Assembly: GCA_002840245.1 (NCBI GenBank)
Contig: PHAA01000003.1
Coordinates: forward strand, 62,001 to 126,000
Direction of reading: 5' to 3'
DNA length: 64,000 nucleotides
Origin: Firmicutes bacterium HGW-Firmicutes-15
GTDB lineage: Bacteria > Bacillota > Syntrophomonadia > Syntrophomonadales > Syntrophomonadaceae
The notes beneath the pieces were generated by a model, which had not been told where the DNA came from, did no database searches, and worked only from the letters and a program-made list of their open reading frames with translations. Made by a program: the position numbers and the translations under genes. Below, one piece after another: positions 34,088 to 42,484 of the stretch. Within the stretch, counting starts at the first letter, position 1; the number at the start of each line of letters is the position of its first letter.

Positions 34088-35938
34088 ATGATTACTGATA
34101 TTTCAGAATTCCTAAACTACATTCACGGAGAGCAGCCTAGCATAATCAAATCTTATGACGGGGCATATATGACTATTATTCCTGAAGATGAGATTGCTAT
34201 AGCCAATCAGAGTAAGGATATTTACTTCATAGTTAATTCTGGTGGAGTAAATGACGATTCAATCTCAAGGTTCAATGCATTATTCATAGACCTGGATTGT
34301 GGCCGCGACGAGCAGGATAATTATTATCCTCTAGATATCACCAAAGTCTACAAGGGCGCTATGATGATGAAGTTAGAATCATTTCCGGTTCAACCTACTT
34401 TGATAATTGAAACTAGAAACGGCCTTCATGTCTACTGGTGCCTCTCAGGAGATTGCACTAGGGCAGAATGGCAACTAGCGGAAGATAATATCATACATCA
34501 CTTTCAGGCTGACCCAAAGGTATCAAATCCATCAAGATTATTAAGACTGCCATTTACGCAATGGATGAAAGATAAAGACAACCCCTTTGATGTAAGTATA
34601 GTGAAGTTCAATGATGTTAATTACACTGTAGCTGAAATCACTGAAACGCTCATCCAGTGGGGCCTCTGGGTTTCCGTGGACGCGATAAAAAAGTATATTA
34701 TATTATCGCGTCCACCAAAACCCCCTTTGGTTAATGCAACCGAAATGGTGGAGCTCATTCGGGTCAAGGATATTGCTGGGTTAAGGGCAATTCTAGCAGC
34801 AGAACCCATAGTATTTCCTTGCCAAGATGATTTCTATAAGTATCTTACAACTGAAATTGACCTAGCTGAATACCTGGGTGTTTACGGTAAGACTTTTAAT
34901 TGCATCTTTCACGATGATGAACACCCTTCAGCTGGGATAACCACTCTGGATAGTGGGCAACTATTCTACAAGTGCTTCGCCAGTAGCTGTGACTTTCGGG
35001 GGAATATCATTAGATGCACTGAACGCCTGACAGGTCTCAATCGACCACAGGCTATTAAGTTTCTTAAAGAAATATATGGTCTAAGTATCCAAGATACCCC
35101 GTGGCAACAACAGCAGCGTGAATTGCTCTTAGAAAACAAGCGAATCCTCCGTTCAACTGAATTAGACGATTCCTACCCTGAGATATATAAGCTAATCAAG
35201 GCTTATATCCCTATGCTATGTATTTTACATGATACTGCCATTGATGGTTGTAGGGACGAAACTTACTCAACCAACGAAAACGAAGTTATATTCTTTAATA
35301 GCCTCAGGCACCTAACCAAACAATTAGGTTTAAGCGTAGATAGCAACCATCGTGTTTGCGACCGAGTAGCCACACTAGTCTTTTTAAGACTCCTATGTAA
35401 ACTACCGGAAAATGCGGTTCCTGAGAAATATCTAGCTAGAGCTCGCCTGGAGAAGAAGGATAACCAAAGTATCATAAACTTCTTCTCTATTCCAAGTTAT
35501 AGCGATAGAACACTTATGGATAGCCTTGAACGGACCTTATTGTACAGGGAATCTCACATGACGCAGAGAGGCTTTTCCCGAGAGTTGTTAGCCAGAAGCT
35601 TTGGTGAAGACATCGCAACTGAATGCTATCCATACCGTAAAGGTTATCACAATACCAAAACGTCCAATGACCGAACTATAGAGATTCACCAAATAGTCTC
35701 TAATCTCTTAAAGAAACAGGGTTACGCCACAGAGGGAGAAATAGTAAATATCCTTTGCCAAGAATGTAAAATCTCCCTCACCCAGGCTCAAACCCAACTT
35801 AAGAAAAGCTTGCAGGAGATGCTTGATAGTTATGGACTTGTTAGGATTCGCACCAACAAAGATATTAAGTCCCATTTCAATATTCCCGGTAATGGCTACC
35901 CATCCATAATAATATATGAAGCCCAATCAGCCGCTTAG
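34088..35938 (+). CDS. Prophage AEP-type primase with zinc-finger region
   Basis: A 616-residue replication protein. The N-terminal 200 residues show archaeo-eukaryotic primase features: FNALFIDLDCGRDE (catalytic acidic pair), TRNGLHVYWCL, and PSRLLRLPFTQW. In the middle, FNCIFHDDEHPS and FYKCFASSCDFRGN form a CHC2-like zinc finger. The C-terminal third is helical with no obvious helicase. It should prime phage DNA synthesis at the prophage origin. GAAGGAGCG precedes ATG 34088. Codon use looks like its neighbours. Confidence 0.75.
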   Translation: MITDISEFLNYIHGEQPSIIKSYDGAYMTIIPEDEIAIANQSKDIYFIVNSGGVNDDSISRFNALFIDLDCGRDEQDNYYPLDITKVYKGAMMMKLESFPVQPTLIIETRNGLHVYWCLSGDCTRAEWQLAEDNIIHHFQADPKVSNPSRLLRLPFTQWMKDKDNPFDVSIVKFNDVNYTVAEITETLIQWGLWVSVDAIKKYIILSRPPKPPLVNATEMVELIRVKDIAGLRAILAAEPIVFPCQDDFYKYLTTEIDLAEYLGVYGKTFNCIFHDDEHPSAGITTLDSGQLFYKCFASSCDFRGNIIRCTERLTGLNRPQAIKFLKEIYGLSIQDTPWQQQQRELLLENKRILRSTELDDSYPEIYKLIKAYIPMLCILHDTAIDGCRDETYSTNENEVIFFNSLRHLTKQLGLSVDSNHRVCDRVATLVFLRLLCKLPENAVPEKYLARARLEKKDNQSIINFFSIPSYSDRTLMDSLERTLLYRESHMTQRGFSRELLARSFGEDIATECYPYRKGYHNTKTSNDRTIEIHQIVSNLLKKQGYATEGEIVNILCQECKISLTQAQTQLKKSLQEMLDSYGLVRIRTNKDIKSHFNIPGNGYPSIIIYEAQSAA

Positions 35939-35985
35939 GTTTTAACTATTGGTCGCCACCCAGTAGCTAAATACATCACTCCTTG

Positions 35986-36012
35986 GATCGGGGGTCTGGA
36001 CAACCCCCGATC
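35986..36012 (+). terminator. Hairpin ending the early operon
   Basis: GATCGGGGGT at 35986-35995 pairs with ACCCCCGATC at 36003-36012, followed by TCCTTTCC. A strong stem with a poor T tract. Confidence 0.6.
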
Positions 36013-36096
36013 TCCTTTCCTATTATTGTGTAACTCAATCCCCTGTCATGGCTGGTTTAAAAGGCCATGAACCTCCTCTCAACGAGGATGATTTTA

Positions 36097-36591
36097 ATGA
36101 CAAGCTTCGAGACCTGTAAGCAATATGGCCTTCAAGGAGAAGCTGATGTTAATGATTGGCTTCAAACCCTGCCCGGAATAGCAAACATAGAGGATGTATC
36201 TGACAATAAATTCTACCAAGATATGGACATCGACCTTTTCATTGACCTGGAAGATGGACAAGAAATAGCCATAGAAATAAAAACCGACAGCCTATATAAG
36301 ACCGGTAACTTCTTTTTGGAAACCATATCCAACGATTATTATGGTACTGCCGGTTGCATAGTGAAGACCCAAAGCGATTACGTATTTTATTATTATCCCG
36401 GCCCCGGGAAGTTATATGTTCTCCCCACCCTAGCCCTTCAACAATGGATCAGCGATAATCAGCACCGCTATACCCCCAAGAAAACCAAACTCCCCGGTAA
36501 TCTTGGACAATATTACTCTATCGGACTATGCGTACCCAGGGAAGTATTAATGAATGAGGTAGGTGGCGCTAGATGTCATGTACTACATTAA
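36097..36591 (+). CDS. PD-(D/E)XK-like nuclease of the packaging region
   Basis: A 164-residue protein. DMDIDLFID followed by EIAIEIKTDSLYKTGNFFLE gives the D...E-x-K pattern of restriction-fold nucleases, with the TGNFFLE block common in phage proteins of this type. It lies just before the terminase genes, where phages often place an HNH or similar nuclease needed for packaging. ATG 36097 is taken as the start; an in-frame ATG 30 bases upstream has no ribosome site. Confidence 0.65.
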   Translation: MTSFETCKQYGLQGEADVNDWLQTLPGIANIEDVSDNKFYQDMDIDLFIDLEDGQEIAIEIKTDSLYKTGNFFLETISNDYYGTAGCIVKTQSDYVFYYYPGPGKLYVLPTLALQQWISDNQHRYTPKKTKLPGNLGQYYSIGLCVPREVLMNEVGGARCHVLH

Positions 36592-36663
36592 TAACTGTAA
36601 TTATCCTCTGGGAAATAGTCAGACATTTCATTTTCCCACCCCTAGCATAAAGGAGCACCCCTC

Positions 36664-37134
36664 ATGGACAAAAGAATCAAGTACGATGCTAAAACCACTC
36701 CTCAACTAATAACGTGGATGTGTCGCTCTGGCCTTACAGATCAACAAATGTGTGGAGAGCTACACATATCGGTAGCAACTCTTAATAACTGGAAGAAGCA
36801 ACACCCCGAAGTATTAGAGGCCCTAAAGAGAAATAAGTACTACACAGACCATTTGGTCGAAGATAGCTTACTGAAAAGAGCCTTAGGATTTAGAGTATCT
36901 GAAATAGAAACTGTTAAAGATGCATTAGGTCGTATCGTTAAAACTAAAACCCTTGATAAAGAAATATTACCTGACCCGACTAGTTGCATCTTTTGGCTGA
37001 AGAATAGACAGAAATCTAAGTGGCGTGACCATCCTGATGAGACTCCTACTAATCCCGATAATGCTATTAAATCATTCATCAAAGCTCTGGAAGGTCAACT
37101 ATCCAGTACCTTTGAGTCAGAGACAAATGAGTAG
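36664..37134 (+). CDS. terS: Terminase small subunit
   Basis: A 156-residue DNA-recognition subunit. The N-terminus holds a helix-turn-helix (TDQQMCGELHISVATLNNWK), followed by basic helices and PTSCIFWLKNRQKSKW, a stretch shared with many small terminases. It selects the phage DNA for packaging. Its stop overlaps the TerL start (ATGAGTAG), so the two are coupled. Confidence 0.8.
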   Translation: MDKRIKYDAKTTPQLITWMCRSGLTDQQMCGELHISVATLNNWKKQHPEVLEALKRNKYYTDHLVEDSLLKRALGFRVSEIETVKDALGRIVKTKTLDKEILPDPTSCIFWLKNRQKSKWRDHPDETPTNPDNAIKSFIKALEGQLSSTFESETNE

Positions 37135-38365
37135 CACAGCTTTCCAGTATATGCCCTTCTCTCAACGGCAACGACAAGCTTTAAGTTGGTGGTTACCCAA
37201 CAGTCCTCACTATAATAAAGTAATGCTCATTTGCGAAGGTGCAGTCAGATCAGGAAAGACCATCGCCGCTCTCGACAGCTTTCTCATGTGGAGCTTATAT
37301 GCTCACCGGAATCAGAACTTTATAATCGCAGGAAAATCAATTGGAGCCCTCCGACGCAACATAGTCCAGCCCATGAAAGAAATCCTCAAAGCAAAAGGAA
37401 TCCCCTTCAATTATCAAATCTCCACTAACGTTTTTCTTATAGGAAGCAATACCTACTATCTTTTTGGAGCGCCAACCCAAGCCAGTCAGGATGTACTACA
37501 GGGCCTGACAGCTGCCGGATGTTTTTTAGATGAAGCAACCTTGCTGCCTAGAAATTTCATTGACCAGAGCTTGGCTAGATGCAGCGTTGAGAATTCCAAA
37601 TACTTCTTGACCCTTAATCCTGAAAGCCCATTGCATCACATGAAAACTGACTTTATAGACAGAGCCCATGAATTGAATGCTCTGGTTCTTCACTTCGACT
37701 TGGATGATAACCTCAGTCTTTCTCAGGAAGCCAAGAGCAGACTTAAGTCAATGTTCTCGGGTGTCTTCTTTGAAAGGTATATTTTGGGATTATGGAGCAT
37801 GGCCGACGGACTGGTCTATCCCGGCTTCGATCATGCAAGCATGATCGTCAGCGAACTGCCCAAGATGGTCAACTACTGGATTGGCGTTGATTATGGACAT
37901 AGCAATCCAACTGTTTTCATTCTAACCGGACTGGGAATAGATGGACGCTTCTACATCATCAATGAATATTATCACAGCGGAAAAGAATCCACTACCCGGT
38001 CGCCCTCCCAATACTCTCAAGACTTTATCAGATGGCAGACAGACCTAAACATCGAACCTGAGCGGATATTCATCGACCCTTCTGCAAAAGGATTCATCAC
38101 CCAACTTCACCATGACGGAATTAGGAAAATAGCCAAAGCTGGCAACTCTGTCCTCCCCGGGATTTCCAAAGTAAGCAGCTTAATATCGATGGACAAGCTC
38201 AGGGTTCATAGTAGTTGCACTCATACTTTAAAAGAATTCTCCACCTATTCCTGGGATAGTAAAGCGCAACTAACCGGCACAGACCGACCAAGTAAGCAAA
38301 ATGACCATGTTATGGATGCTATAAGATATGTCGCAACCGGTGCCAGCAAACACTTGTTTAAATGA
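37127..38365 (+). CDS. terL: Terminase large subunit
   Basis: A 412-residue packaging motor and nuclease. Walker A is CEGAVRSGKT, Walker B is GCFLDEA, and the C-terminal nuclease domain has WIGVDYGHSNP, IFIDPSA and NDHVMDAIRY with the expected Asp residues. ATG 37127 overlaps TerS; the open frame upstream of it belongs to TerS sequence. It is the anchor gene for classing the phage as a tailed dsDNA phage. Confidence 0.95.
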   Translation: MSSTAFQYMPFSQRQRQALSWWLPNSPHYNKVMLICEGAVRSGKTIAALDSFLMWSLYAHRNQNFIIAGKSIGALRRNIVQPMKEILKAKGIPFNYQISTNVFLIGSNTYYLFGAPTQASQDVLQGLTAAGCFLDEATLLPRNFIDQSLARCSVENSKYFLTLNPESPLHHMKTDFIDRAHELNALVLHFDLDDNLSLSQEAKSRLKSMFSGVFFERYILGLWSMADGLVYPGFDHASMIVSELPKMVNYWIGVDYGHSNPTVFILTGLGIDGRFYIINEYYHSGKESTTRSPSQYSQDFIRWQTDLNIEPERIFIDPSAKGFITQLHHDGIRKIAKAGNSVLPGISKVSSLISMDKLRVHSSCTHTLKEFSTYSWDSKAQLTGTDRPSKQNDHVMDAIRYVATGASKHLFK

Positions 38366-38379
38366 AAGGATGAATATTA

Positions 38380-38772
38380 ATGATAACTGACCCTTTACAA
38401 ACAACGCTACGTAAACATTGCAGTAAATGTGGTAGATACTTACCCGCCACAATCGAATATTTCCACAAAGATAACCGAGGCATATATGGTCTTTATTCTC
38501 GCTGTAAGGATTGCCGGAACTCAACCAATGTCCGAACAGCAATTGTACATGATGGGCTCAAACAATGTGTTCGCTGTAAACGCTGGCTACCTAGCAATAG
38601 TATTTACTTTTGGAATAGCCACGAAGGACGAGAAGGAACATATGGAAGCTGCAAAGAGTGCCACGGTTATAACTTTCGCAGTCAATCTACTGATCCTAAA
38701 TGTATTAAACGAAGGGAGAGGAATCTTGAACGTCTTCAACATAAACAGAAATCAACCCTCTTGGCCACCTGA
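38380..38772 (+). CDS. Double zinc-ribbon phage protein
   Basis: A 130-residue basic protein with two copies of one module: CSKCGRYLPATIEYF...CKDCRN and CVRCKRWLPSNSIYF...CKECHG. Each has CxxC-W/YLP then CxxC and should bind a zinc ion. Similar modules occur with HNH nucleases, but no HNH is present. It overlaps the start of the portal gene by 47 bases in another frame. It may bind DNA near the packaging machine. Confidence 0.75.
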   Translation: MITDPLQTTLRKHCSKCGRYLPATIEYFHKDNRGIYGLYSRCKDCRNSTNVRTAIVHDGLKQCVRCKRWLPSNSIYFWNSHEGREGTYGSCKECHGYNFRSQSTDPKCIKRRERNLERLQHKQKSTLLAT

Positions 38773-40141
38773 TGAATGGGCTGAAATCTATGACAAATAT
38801 CGTGAACACAGCAGTTGGTATTCAGGAAACCCTATTCAGTTAGCCGATTACTATGCCACCAAGGTATATAGTCCAACCAAAAAAGGAACCTTCTGGTCCC
38901 AACATGCACGAGAAGAAGTTTCCACCCGACTGCACATTCCCGTTGCCACAAATCTAGCTTCTACCTCTGCTAGTCTACTCTTTGGAAAGCCCATCATCCC
39001 TACAATTTCTAGTAATCCCGCCTCTCAAGACAGATTACTCCAACTAATTGCCTCCGGAGATATGAATAGCACCTTAAGCGAAGCAGCCGAGTATTGCTCT
39101 GCTCTAGGCGGCGTTTTCTTGAAGATAAACTGGGATTCAACTATTTCACCTAACCCGATATTAAACATCGGACAGCCGGATCAATCAATTATGGACTTCA
39201 AACATGGGATGCTCACTTCCGTCACTTTTCATAAGGAAGTCATAGTAGATGGAAGCGTTGTTTACCGATTATTAGAACGACACGACTCGGGGCTTATCAC
39301 CAACTCGCTTTACAGGGGTTCAGAGACCAAGCTAGGTAGCCCTGTGGCTCTTACTTTCCTACCTCAGACACAAGACCTTCCAGAAGTTATTGAAACCGGC
39401 CTGACTACATTGGCTTGTAGATATATTCCAAATATCCGACCTAATCGGCTCTTTCGTGGATCTAACTTAGGAGTTTCTGATTATGCAGGAATCGAAGGTC
39501 TAATGGATGCTTTGGATGAAGTATATTCCTCATGGATGAATGATTTAGGCCTATCTCGTAGCAGAATCATCGTACCGCAGGATTGGCTCCTGCCCACGAC
39601 TAACGGTAACTACTTTGACATCAATCAATCCGTGTATAGCCCATTGGATATGGACCCAGAAGCGGCTGCTGCCTTTAAACCAGAAATGTTCCAAGCTGCT
39701 ATCCGGGCTTCTGAACATCAGCAAACTGCACTGGAACTTTTGGACAGAATCGTAACTCATTCCGGATATAGCCCATCCACCTATGGTTTAAAAATCGAAG
39801 GTAGAAGTGAATCAGGAACAGCATTGAATATCCGTGAGCGCACGACCTTAGCCACCCGAGAGAAGAAAATTGGCTACTGGCGCAGCAATCTCGAAGATAT
39901 TTTCTATATCCTACAGCAGGTCGACTACCTGCAACTAGGCAACAAAGCCTACCCCGTAAGGCCGACTATTGAATTCCCTGCATATCAAGAAGACGACGAT
40001 TCTCTAATCGCCGCCGTTAAGTCTCTTGCTGAAAGCAAATCAGCCTCCCTCACTACTCGCCTGAAACTTCTGCATCCTTCTTGGTCTCAAGCCGAGATAG
40101 AAGCGGAAACCTTGCTTATCCAAGCTGAAATTACCAATTAG
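38726..40141 (+). CDS. Phage portal protein
   Basis: A 471-residue portal, the dodecameric gate for DNA entry. The position after TerL and the sequence (YYATKVYSPTKKGTFWSQ, FGKPIIPTI, LERHDSGLI, WMNDLGLSRSRIIVP, ESGTALNIRERTTL) fit SPP1/A118-like portals. I place the start at TTG 38726 after GGGAGAGGA; the upstream 99 codons of the same frame overlap the zinc-ribbon gene and do not look like a portal N-terminus. Confidence 0.85.
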   Translation: MNVFNINRNQPSWPPDEWAEIYDKYREHSSWYSGNPIQLADYYATKVYSPTKKGTFWSQHAREEVSTRLHIPVATNLASTSASLLFGKPIIPTISSNPASQDRLLQLIASGDMNSTLSEAAEYCSALGGVFLKINWDSTISPNPILNIGQPDQSIMDFKHGMLTSVTFHKEVIVDGSVVYRLLERHDSGLITNSLYRGSETKLGSPVALTFLPQTQDLPEVIETGLTTLACRYIPNIRPNRLFRGSNLGVSDYAGIEGLMDALDEVYSSWMNDLGLSRSRIIVPQDWLLPTTNGNYFDINQSVYSPLDMDPEAAAAFKPEMFQAAIRASEHQQTALELLDRIVTHSGYSPSTYGLKIEGRSESGTALNIRERTTLATREKKIGYWRSNLEDIFYILQQVDYLQLGNKAYPVRPTIEFPAYQEDDDSLIAAVKSLAESKSASLTTRLKLLHPSWSQAEIEAETLLIQAEITN

Positions 40142-40414
40142 TCTAAAATCAACTTTACCAATATAGGCCACTTAGAGAACTACTCCCTCAGGGGTAAAAC
40201 ACTTCACTTTCCCTTTTTAATATCCATCAATGGAAGTAATTGCCACTCATTTTAACCCACCAAAGGGTAAGGATGGCACCCGTACCCTTTACATCAAAAT
40301 TGAGCCGTCATGTTTCACGACCTACCTACCACGTCTCACACGTACTGCAAGACATAAAACCCCTGTACGGAATAATCAGTGCCACTCGCACTTAAAAATG
40401 GAGGTATCTCTTAA
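40142..40414. other. Gap between portal and scaffold genes
   Basis: 273 bases without a supported gene. AAAGGGTA and TACCCTTT at about 40264-40290 form a hairpin. GTCATGTTTCACGAC near 40308 is a weaker relative of the GTTTC-loop hairpins seen later. The scaffold ribosome site GGAGG ends the gap. Confidence 0.5.
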
Positions 40415-41032
40415 ATGGACGAAAGACTAACCGAACTAGAAGCTAAACCCACACTTACTCCTGAAGAGCAGGCAGAGTTACAAGCTCTAAAAGCTAAACC
40501 CCCAGTAACTGACAAGACCTTTACCCAAGCACAATTGGATGATGTTATCACCAAACGCTTAGCCCGGGAGAAGAAAGCCTGGGAGAAAACCCTCGAAGAA
40601 GAGAAAGCCAAAGCCGCTATGACTGAGACGGAACGATTTCAATCCGAGAAACTAGAGGCTCAAAAACTACTCGCTGACAGTCAGGCGAAAGCCAACCAAA
40701 AACTACTTCATGCCGAAATTAGGGTTCAGAGCATTTCGCTTGGCGTCACCGAGAATAAACTTACCTATCTATCCCGTCTGATAGACATCACCGACCCCAA
40801 TCTATTAGATGCCAATGGAGACGTTGATGATAAAGCTGTCAAAGCAGCCGTCAGTAAAATCCTGCAGGACATCCCCGAATTGGCCAGCAAGACCCCATCC
40901 AAGGGAGGTAGTGACTTCTCTGCTGGAAATCCCAAGAGCATCACCAAGGAACAATTCACATCACTTTCATATAAGGACCGGATAGCCTTAAAGGCCTCAA
41001 ACCCGGCCCTTTATAAGCAACTAACAACTTAA
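40415..41032 (+). CDS. Capsid scaffold protein (DUF4355-like)
   Basis: A 205-residue, highly charged helical protein. Residues about 20-110 form a coiled coil (QLDDVITKRLAREKKAWEK), then LGVTENKLTYLSRLIDIT and a short C-terminal helix that would bind the capsid. This layout is typical of DUF4355 scaffolds placed before the major capsid gene. GGAGGTA precedes the ATG. No separate head protease was seen. Confidence 0.8.
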   Translation: MDERLTELEAKPTLTPEEQAELQALKAKPPVTDKTFTQAQLDDVITKRLAREKKAWEKTLEEEKAKAAMTETERFQSEKLEAQKLLADSQAKANQKLLHAEIRVQSISLGVTENKLTYLSRLIDITDPNLLDANGDVDDKAVKAAVSKILQDIPELASKTPSKGGSDFSAGNPKSITKEQFTSLSYKDRIALKASNPALYKQLTT

Positions 41033-41050
41033 GAAAGAAGGAACCCAACA

Positions 41051-41899
41051 ATGGCAATTGGACAAACTTATATCACTGACTTAATCGACCCTGAGGTAAT
41101 CAGTCAATTAATCATAGAAAATCTCCCCAAGGAAATCAAATTTGCACCTTTAGCAATCATAGACAATACCCTAGTAGGACAGTCGGGCGACACTATCTCT
41201 ATCCCCACCTGGGAATATATTGGAGATGCAGAGGTTGTAGCTGCAGGCGAAGATGTTCCGATGACCGTGCTGAAAGCAACCACAACTCCTGCCATAATTG
41301 TAAAATATGGGAAGGGAGTAAAACTTAACGATGAAGCCGTACTTTCTGGATATGGAGACCCGATTGGTAACGCTGTTAAGCAGACCACTGAGGCTATCGG
41401 CGCTGGAATTGACAACGCCTGCCTGACCGCATTGAAGACCACTACCCTCACCTTTGGCGTAGCTGCTTCCACTGTAATGAACTATGACAACATAGCCCTG
41501 GCCACGGACGAGTTTGCAAAACAGGATGACGAGATTAAGGTTTTAATCGTCAATCCTCGGTATATTGCTTCTATGAGGAAGGATTATACCATGTGGATGA
41601 CTAAGGAGAAAATGACTGTAGCCCCAATTAACGCTAGTATCATCGGGGAATATGCCGGCTGCCAAGTCATGCCTTCAGATAAAATCGCAGAGGAATCTTC
41701 CGGTGTAGGTGGAGCTGATAAGTTCTTCACTAACCTAATCGTTAAGCCCGGCGCATTGGGCATCTTCATAAAGCGAGATGTAGTGGTTGAAACCGACAAA
41801 GATATAATCGCAGGAGTTACTGTAATTGTTGCCAACGAACATGCCGTGGCCGTGCTGGTTGACCCCAATAAATCAGTCAAGTTTATCACAAAGAAATAG
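41051..41899 (+). CDS. Major capsid protein (N4-gp56/HK97-fold family)
   Basis: A 282-residue protein that forms the head shell. Family-like blocks: YITDLIDPEVISQLI, GDTISIPTWEYIGDAE, VVAAGEDVPMTVLKATTTPA, KLNDEAVLSGYGDPIG, and a late VVVETDKDIIAGVTVIVANE. It follows the scaffold gene by 18 bases. A very stable hairpin comes directly after the stop, which may favour high capsid expression. Confidence 0.85.
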   Translation: MAIGQTYITDLIDPEVISQLIIENLPKEIKFAPLAIIDNTLVGQSGDTISIPTWEYIGDAEVVAAGEDVPMTVLKATTTPAIIVKYGKGVKLNDEAVLSGYGDPIGNAVKQTTEAIGAGIDNACLTALKTTTLTFGVAASTVMNYDNIALATDEFAKQDDEIKVLIVNPRYIASMRKDYTMWMTKEKMTVAPINASIIGEYAGCQVMPSDKIAEESSGVGGADKFFTNLIVKPGALGIFIKRDVVVETDKDIIAGVTVIVANEHAVAVLVDPNKSVKFITKK

Positions 41900-41903
41900 T
41901 TTA

Positions 41904-41930
41904 GAGGGGGTCGCGTTTCGCGACCCCCTC
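41904..41930 (+). terminator. GC-rich hairpin after the capsid gene
   Basis: GAGGGGGTCGCG and CGCGACCCCCTC with a TTT-centred loop, a near-perfect 12-bp stem, lie four bases after the capsid stop. There is no T tract. It may stabilise the upstream mRNA or attenuate downstream reading. Confidence 0.7.
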
Positions 41931-41950
41931 CTCATAAAGGAGAACACATT

Positions 41951-42094
41951 ATGTTAATTCATCGAGCTAAGCAACGCAGACTAGCCAAGATAGAAGCCCA
42001 GGCACCTACCGAGATTAAAACCGAACCTGTCGCTTTACCCAAGGTGGCCAAAACTATTAAGAAAACCAAGGAGGAATCCGTAAATGGCAAGTGA
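41951..42094 (+). CDS. Small basic phage protein, 47 residues
   Basis: A 47-codon frame starting MLIHRAKQRRLAKIEAQAPT, Lys/Arg-rich at both ends, with AAGGAG at the right distance. Its stop overlaps the start of the next gene (ATGGCAAGTGA), so it is translated with it. Small basic proteins of this kind often follow capsid genes. No function can be assigned. Confidence 0.6.
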   Translation: MLIHRAKQRRLAKIEAQAPTEIKTEPVALPKVAKTIKKTKEESVNGK

Positions 42095-42443
42095 AATCGT
42101 AGCTGCGGGATACCAGGATGTTAGAGATTACATCCAGGCCAATTGGAAATACATTGAACTCAGGGATGACTTAGGAGTCGCAGTATTACGCCTATCCCCT
42201 GCTGACCCCAGGGTTTCATGGACGCATACCGCTGGAGCACAAACACTGGAATTGAGCATCGTAATCACTGGCTCTGATGCCGGTCTAGTCTTGCCTCAGA
42301 AGTTTGCCTCATCTCTCGTTTACAAAGTTGCAAGCGCTGGCTCTCCTTTGACCTCAGTCCAGACTTTCACTACTTTTGAAATGGCCTCGACCTCGGATCA
42401 GCTGACCATTAAACATAGTATTTCAGTACCGGTGGTAGTGTAA
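42084..42443 (+). CDS. Small head-region protein, beta-rich
   Basis: A 119-residue protein with alternating polar and hydrophobic strands (ELRDDLGVAVLRLS, TLELSIVITGSDAG). Its position after the capsid suggests a head decoration or completion protein, but I recognise no family. The AAGGAGG site lies within the preceding small gene. Confidence 0.55.
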   Translation: MASEIVAAGYQDVRDYIQANWKYIELRDDLGVAVLRLSPADPRVSWTHTAGAQTLELSIVITGSDAGLVLPQKFASSLVYKVASAGSPLTSVQTFTTFEMASTSDQLTIKHSISVPVVV

Positions 42444-42484
42444 GCATCTACCTCTAACATCTCATAAGTGAGGAGGTAGATTAA

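Noticed and set aside
40230-40430. 66-codon frame between portal and scaffold
   Set aside because: It runs into the scaffold gene in another frame, lacks a ribosome site and resembles no phage protein.
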